In this document: piece after piece, positions 62,201 to 64,000 of the stretch
Position numbering within the stretch: position 1 is the first letter of the stretch
How the letters are laid out: every line of letters begins with the position of its first letter
Assembly: GCF_051020975.1 (NCBI RefSeq)
Contig: NC_135045.1
Coordinates: forward strand, 1,614,501 to 1,678,500
DNA: 64,000 nucleotides
DNA from: Osmia lignaria lignaria
Taxonomy: Eukaryota > Arthropoda > Insecta > Hymenoptera > Megachilidae
Direction: 5' to 3'
Made by a program: the position numbers and the translations under genes
The notes under the pieces: generated by a model
Database searches by the model: none
The model's input: only the letters and a program-made list of their open reading frames with translations
Told to the model about the DNA's origin: nothing

Positions 62201-63297
62201 ATCGAGTTTTGCGAAACGACAATGTCGATCTCTATTTGTCAACCCCCGGGCTCCAACACTTTCTTTCCTTCATTGAATTTTAAATCCTCTTCAAGTTTTC
62301 CGTCATTGATTTCCCTTGAATTTCCTCAAAATTTCGCAGCGAAATTTTCCATCGTTTCCACGATTGTTCCTTTGTTCCCGGAAGGTTGTTTAGCAAGGTG
62401 ACCGTAGTTTTGGTGGCTGTGATCCTAAAACGCGGCCTGTCGCCATGACAACACCCCTTGTACGCGTTTCTGTTTCAAATAATGTAGTTCGCTGCTCGAA
62501 GAATGCAGTTAAGGCGTTTCTACCCTTCGCACAGTATCGTCCCTCGTGCGGAAAGCGTACTCGAAGGGGTGCGAAGAAGACCTGTGCGACTCCCAGAATA
62601 ACCCTCTTCGATTAATCGTAGTTGGCGGGAAACCTTTGAGAATTCAACGAATCCGATTTACGTTTGTCCGACAAAAAAAGAGATTCCTTCTTTAGAATAT
62701 GGAAACAAATTTTCCGAGAACCCTTGAAGTGGCTAGTAATTGTGTGCAACTTGTAAAATATGACCGCTACTTCCAACTGCTAAGAGAGAAATCTACTTTA
62801 AATCCATGACGAAATGATCCTATTTTTTTTTGTACCCCATGCTCGACCAGGTGGCGATACATAAGCCTAACGTTTTTATTTCGTACACGAGAAACGTGAC
62901 TCGATTTGCAACCCTCCACTCCGCGCTCAGCCCTAACGCTATGCTAAACAAATATCACATATTTTATGCGGGTAAATTTACATACCGTACACGTGTCACA
63001 GAATTTTAGTCGGAAAATAATGTTGAAGGTAGAACCCTCTGAAAAAAAATTACGTTCGCGTGCGAACGCTCCTCCTTTTATTTCAGCAAAGTTCTACATT
63101 TCTGTATAAACTTGACGTCTCAGTTTCGAAACAAAGATACCTTTAACGCTTCCTTGCATTCTGTGCCGTGAAACATGATATCAAGTTGCATTAAGCTTTT
63201 GCATCCCAATATTTTCCTTGGAGCCCTTTTAATGCAAAGTTTCTACGCTTACGTTTACACAAACCGCTTTCTTCTTATTTTTACTTGTAGAACCTGT

Positions 63298-63320
63298 AAA
63301 CTTTCCTAACAGGAAAGTTT
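63298..63320. repeat. Short perfect inverted repeat
   Basis: AAACTTTCCT and its reverse complement AGGAAAGTTT are separated by AAC. The stem is 10 bp with a 3-nt loop. There is no adjacent gene and no T-run context that would suggest a functional RNA element. Confidence 0.6.
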
Positions 63321-64000
63321 TGATCGTTCTCGAAGAAAGGGCGAAAGGGAAGAAATTTAAAAAAACGTTTAAGAGTTCAAGAACCTTCGGTTAGGCTGAA
63401 GCTATATTTCAAAAATTTTACATAAGCCCGGGGGAAAATATATTCTCGGTCAAAGTATTGGCGGGTAACAGGATTTTCGCGATAAGTCTTTTATAGTCGA
63501 CGGAGTTTCTATCGCGTCAATCGATCGAGCTTAAATCGTGGCCTACGTTTCTTCGTGGACGCGCACGAGCACGAGCAAAAACTGTTCAAGTAAGTTAGCA
63601 AGTTAGAAATCAGGGATTAGTTAGAGAGGATGTTAGTTTGGAAAAGTTAGGCCCAATTGCCGGGACCGAAACTTCGAATTATTGTTGGAAATCGACCAAT
63701 TAACAGTAGCAATCGTTGCGAAATTTAATCGAACCACAAATTCCATTGTCGCGCCTAGATTTATTAGGTTCTTCAAAAAAAAAAAAAAAAATAAAGAATT
63801 TCAATTGCTGTGTTTCCGAAAAATAACGCTACGAGCAAGGTTCAAAATTCAAGCTTCCGGCAAGTGCGATATTTTCGTAGAAAAGTTACCACCTGCAGCG
63901 TACACGAAACAAAGGTATCCGGATAAATCAATGTCCTGGCTGTTGTAGATCTTGTTACTTTACAATGTTTCGAGATTCAGGGCATGAATCTCGAAGATTA

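Larger units (their letters stand above)
58719..64000. other. SLC6 3' flank; no gene recognised
   Basis: The first part is presumably 3' UTR. The first clear AATAAA is at 60788-60793, about 2.1 kb past the stop, so a long UTR is possible. A 14-bp perfect inverted repeat lies at 59264-59299. A-homopolymers occur near 61100-61120 and 63775-63791. The longest open frame (61545-61123, minus) matches nothing I know. The last kilobases are AT-rich with no splice-consistent coding segment. Confidence 0.45.

Overview
The window is nuclear DNA from an insect, most likely a hymenopteran and probably a bee. It is AT-rich and not visibly CpG-depleted, its genes have many short introns with GTAAGT-type donors, and the proteins are recognisably insect. 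The organism call is inference from gene content and composition; no species can be named from sequence alone.

Five protein-coding units can be supported. (1) SERCA, the sarco/endoplasmic reticulum Ca2+ pump, lies on the minus strand. Its 12 coding exons between 21589 and 3629 give 1020 aa and include an 18-nt microexon between introns of about 10.1 and 3.4 kb. (2) A PNLDC1/Trimmer-type DEDD 3'-5' exonuclease lies on the minus strand (40859 to at least 38736). Its membrane-tail exon may lie about 3.4 kb downstream. (3) An unrecognised multi-pass membrane protein lies on the plus strand at 51187-52374. An orphan membrane-anchor exon at 41689-41926 has a matching splice phase and may be its 5' exon. 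(4) A multicopper-oxidase-related protein (MCORP, 651 aa, nine exons, 47133-50810, plus strand) has the laccase fold but has lost about half of its copper ligands, including the type-1 Cys. (5) An SLC6 Na+/Cl--dependent transporter with a GABA-transporter-like sequence (652 aa, ten exons, 55268-58718) is on the plus strand.

Layout: 1-3628 is the SERCA 3' flank or 3' UTR. 3629-21589 is SERCA, including its large introns. 21590-35231 is a long stretch with no assignable gene, holding the presumed SERCA promoter and a few weak coding-like patches. 35232-40859 is the PNLDC1 locus. 41689-52374 holds the membrane-protein exons and MCORP, and 55268-58718 the SLC6 gene. 58719-64000 is 3' flank without a clear gene.

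The genes do not form a pathway; this is ordinary eukaryotic gene order. SERCA and the SLC6 carrier are ion-coupled membrane transport proteins, PNLDC1 is expected in piRNA 3'-end maturation, and MCORP is a secreted pseudo-oxidase. The non-coding parts carry small non-autonomous transposon-like elements: two TTAA-flanked inverted-repeat elements, one hAT-like element inside an MCORP intron, and two diverged duplications. I found no tRNA, rRNA, CRISPR array or recognisable autonomous transposase. No clearly new multi-gene system is visible. The best leads are the degenerate MCORP metal sites, the SERCA microexon and tail-splicing signal, the possible nesting of MCORP in another gene's intron, and the orphan membrane protein.
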